DNA of 64,000 nt from Cyclobacterium xiamenense (lineage in GTDB: Bacteria; Bacteroidota; Bacteroidia; Cytophagales; Cyclobacteriaceae): contig NZ_WIOK01000017.1 in assembly GCF_009467825.1 (NCBI RefSeq), forward strand, positions 62,001 through 126,000, in the 5' to 3' direction. The notes under the pieces are model-generated. The model was not told where the DNA came from and did no database searches. It was given only the letters and a program-made list of their open reading frames with translations. How positions within the stretch are numbered: position 1 is the first letter of the stretch; every line of letters starts with the position of its first letter. A program made the position numbers and the translations under genes. Below, piece after piece: positions 62,254 through 64,000 of the stretch.

Positions 62254-63485
62254 TGTGGTTTCGGTAAATACGTAAGAAAACTAAATTGCGCTTCATCATA
62301 CACCTCATTCGCTAATTCTTGTAGTTGCTCTGCCGTGCAGGAGCGGATCTTTTTGAAAATAGCCTCCAATGATTCAATATAGCCCTTATCCAACAGGCTT
62401 TTGCCATACACCAGCATGAGTCCGGAATAATTTTCTTCGGCCATGGCCATTTGCCCGATGGTTTGTTCCTTACCCATGTGAAGCTGCAAGGTGCCCAGTT
62501 TCTTTTCCCTGATCTTGCGGATTTCTCGCAGGACGATTCTCCGCGCTTTGGGTCCGGCTTTTTCCTCTGTCCCGTAGAAAATCCCGATAAATCCGGTGTC
62601 GGTGAACGGCTGATAAACCGATTCGATGCTGTACGCCAATCCGTGTTTCTCTCGCAGGGCCATGTTTAGCCGGGAATTCATGCTGGGGCCGCCCAGGATG
62701 TTATTGAGCAGGTATAGCGTAAACCGCCGTTCGTCGTTGAGCGCCAGGGCGGGCTTTCCCAATGCGCAGTGCGCCTGCGTGATTTCTTTGTACTGAATCG
62801 TGGTTCGCGGGGAATAGCCGTTCACCGCCTGCCTTACGGTAGTTCTGCTTGTCGCAGGAACCGCACCAAGCAAAGGTACCAGCGTGCGGAGCGCTTTTTT
62901 AAAACTGATATTGCCCACCACCGAGCAAACGATACGCGAGGTGTCCAGGTGTTGGTCCACAAAGTCGAGGAAATCTTGCTGGCTGAATCGGCTTACGGTG
63001 GATTCCGTTCCCAGAATATTGTAGCCCAGGGAATGGCCAGGAAATAACAAATCGTCGAATTCATCCTGTATGGCGTCGTCTGGAGAGTCCCGGTACATCG
63101 CCATTTCTTCCAGAATTACCTGCCGTTCTTTCTCGATCTGCCTCGGGGGGAAAGTACTATTAAACGTGATGTCGCACAGCAACTCTGCCGCTTTGCTCCA
63201 GTGCTGCTGCAATACGCTGGCATAAAAACAAATTTTTTCTTTGGTCGTGTAGGCGTTTAGTTCCCCTCCGACGGAGTCCAGGCGATTGATGATGTGAAAT
63301 GCTTTTCGTTTTTTGGTGCCTTTGAAGGCCATGTGCTCCCAAAAATGCGCCAGCCCTTCCTGATCTTCTCGTTCGTCCCTGCTTCCAATATCCAGGACGA
63401 ACCCGCAGTGCACCAATCGGGTACTAGTGACTTCCTGATGTACAATTCTGATTCCGTTTGCTAATTCCTTAATCTGGTATACCAT
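62250..63485 (-). CDS. M16 family metallopeptidase
   Basis: 411 residues with the inverted zinc motif HxxEH (His47, Glu50, His51 in HFWEHMAFKG), the downstream zinc Glu region and the conserved C-terminal lobe NILGGPSMNSRLNMALREKHGLAYSIES. Cytosolic: no signal peptide. The ATG at 63485 is preferred to an upstream start that adds 11 residues. First gene of the four-gene run. Confidence 0.94.
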   Translation of the reverse strand: MVYQIKELANGIRIVHQEVTSTRLVHCGFVLDIGSRDEREDQEGLAHFWEHMAFKGTKKRKAFHIINRLDSVGGELNAYTTKEKICFYASVLQQHWSKAAELLCDITFNSTFPPRQIEKERQVILEEMAMYRDSPDDAIQDEFDDLLFPGHSLGYNILGTESTVSRFSQQDFLDFVDQHLDTSRIVCSVVGNISFKKALRTLVPLLGAVPATSRTTVRQAVNGYSPRTTIQYKEITQAHCALGKPALALNDERRFTLYLLNNILGGPSMNSRLNMALREKHGLAYSIESVYQPFTDTGFIGIFYGTEEKAGPKARRIVLREIRKIREKKLGTLQLHMGKEQTIGQMAMAEENYSGLMLVYGKSLLDKGYIESLEAIFKKIRSCTAEQLQELANEVYDEAQFSFLTYLPKPQ

Positions 63486-63542
63486 GCGACGTTTTCCTAA
63501 GTACAAAAATAACAGCAAATATTGGGAAAGAAATCAGAAAAC

Positions 63543-63566
63543 AAAAAAATGCCCCTGGATGGGCAT
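63543..63566 (-). terminator. Terminator for the T9SS-tail gene
   Basis: On the minus strand ATGCCC, a 6-nt loop, GGGCAT, then seven T. It is 126 nt beyond the stop at 63692 and upstream of the M16 gene. Confidence 0.75.
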
Positions 63567-63691
63567 GGAAAGGAAGGGGCCGGGTAAAAGCAACCGATAC
63601 CTATAAATACTAGGCGAACCCGGGGCGATGGAAAAATCCGTACAGCAGGGTTGGGTGAGGCGCAACGAATTGGTCCAACATGCGCCCCCAC

Positions 63692-64000
63692 TTAACGCTG
63701 AATTACTTTTAGGCGCTGTACCTTATCGGCATAGTGAATTTCAAGGATCAATAGGCCTTTGGGAAGCAATTGGATCCATTGACTCAATTCGATCGGCGAA
63801 CCGTTCCATTCGGAGGCCAGCTGCACCGATGTTTCCTGTTCGATGATTTTTATCCGAATGAATTGATCAGAAGGAAGATCGGTACCGGTAAAGATGAGGT
63901 ATAAAGAGCCGTTGTTCGTGGGATTGGGGTAGGCCGTCCAATCGCTGGTTTGGCCCTCCACTGTTGGAATGGCCACGGACAGCGTGGGGCTGTACTCAAA
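63692..64000 (-). CDS. C-terminal end of a type IX-secreted protein (T9SS sorting domain), truncated
   Basis: The frame is open to the window edge (FEYSPTLSV...), so this is the C-terminal ~102 residues of a larger protein. The typical type A sorting domain is visible: a YPNPTNNGSLYLIF segment, a beta-strand body and the terminal KGLLILEIHYADKVQRLKVIQR. This tail is cleaved on secretion and attaches proteins to the cell surface. Confidence 0.85.
   Translation of the reverse strand, partial: FEYSPTLSVAIPTVEGQTSDWTAYPNPTNNGSLYLIFTGTDLPSDQFIRIKIIEQETSVQLASEWNGSPIELSQWIQLLPKGLLILEIHYADKVQRLKVIQR

Noticed and set aside
1-64000. CRISPR arrays, tRNA/rRNA genes, transposases
   Set aside because: No array-like equal-spaced repeats, no cloverleaf or rRNA motifs and no transposase or integrase signature were seen on reading either strand.

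Overview
The window looks like a chromosomal segment from a member of the Bacteroidota, most likely Cytophagales (Cyclobacteriaceae-like). The evidence is the gene families: an IPExxxVDY protein beside pyruvate kinase, a type IX secretion sorting tail, DUF3078, a DUF5687-like ABC permease, a six-SLBB export protein and an Lgt with a large insert. Promoter-like motifs fit TAnnTTTG, and Shine-Dalgarno sequences are weak or absent. No rRNA, tRNA, CRISPR array, transposase or integrase was seen. The genus cannot be named from the sequence alone.

Region 1 (1-17.5 kb, all + strand) is an exopolysaccharide or capsule locus. It has GDP-mannose/GDP-fucose supply (manC partial, fcl, gmd), a strong terminator and a 600-nt gap, then an export protein and a Wzz-like chain-length protein. 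A tightly packed assembly block follows: MurA-like enzyme, hexapeptide acetyltransferase, Wzx flippase, MurB-like enzyme, three GT2 glycosyltransferases, Wzy polymerase, a cytosolic beta-propeller protein of unknown role and a WecG/TagA transferase. The MurA/MurB pair inside the assembly block suggests an EPS building block carrying a lactyl (muramic-type) ether.

Region 2 (17.6-27.1 kb, - strand) holds a membrane metallophosphoesterase and a four-gene Anbu (bacterial proteasome-like) operon: circularly permuted ATP-grasp, alpha-E, Anbu and transglutaminase. Beyond it is an AT-rich ATPase gene with a C-terminal PD-(D/E)xK-like motif. It is flanked by a 129-bp direct repeat of the 3' end of the neighbouring S9 peptidase gene, and the repeat copy carries a catalytic His to Tyr change. 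This looks like a small genomic island.

Region 3 (27.2-47.9 kb) is mostly housekeeping: mscL; an outer-membrane protein cluster (Omp85-like, PorQ-like, helix-hairpin-helix barrel); yidD; the operon acpP-fabF-rnc-nadE-lgt; IPExxxVDY-pyk; an operon joining a two-protein phosphorelay, a metallo-hydrolase and RqcH; miaA; pfkA; and typA.

Region 4 (48-64 kb) has a lipoprotein, a GH31 glycosidase, a DUF3748 propeller, a SorAB-like sulfite dehydrogenase pair, an ABC exporter, a GNAT protein, dnaX with an A10 slippery run that ends the zero frame early, and a four-gene operon (M16 protease, O-methyltransferase, LysM transglycosylase, DUF3078). The window ends in the C-terminal tail of a type IX secreted protein.
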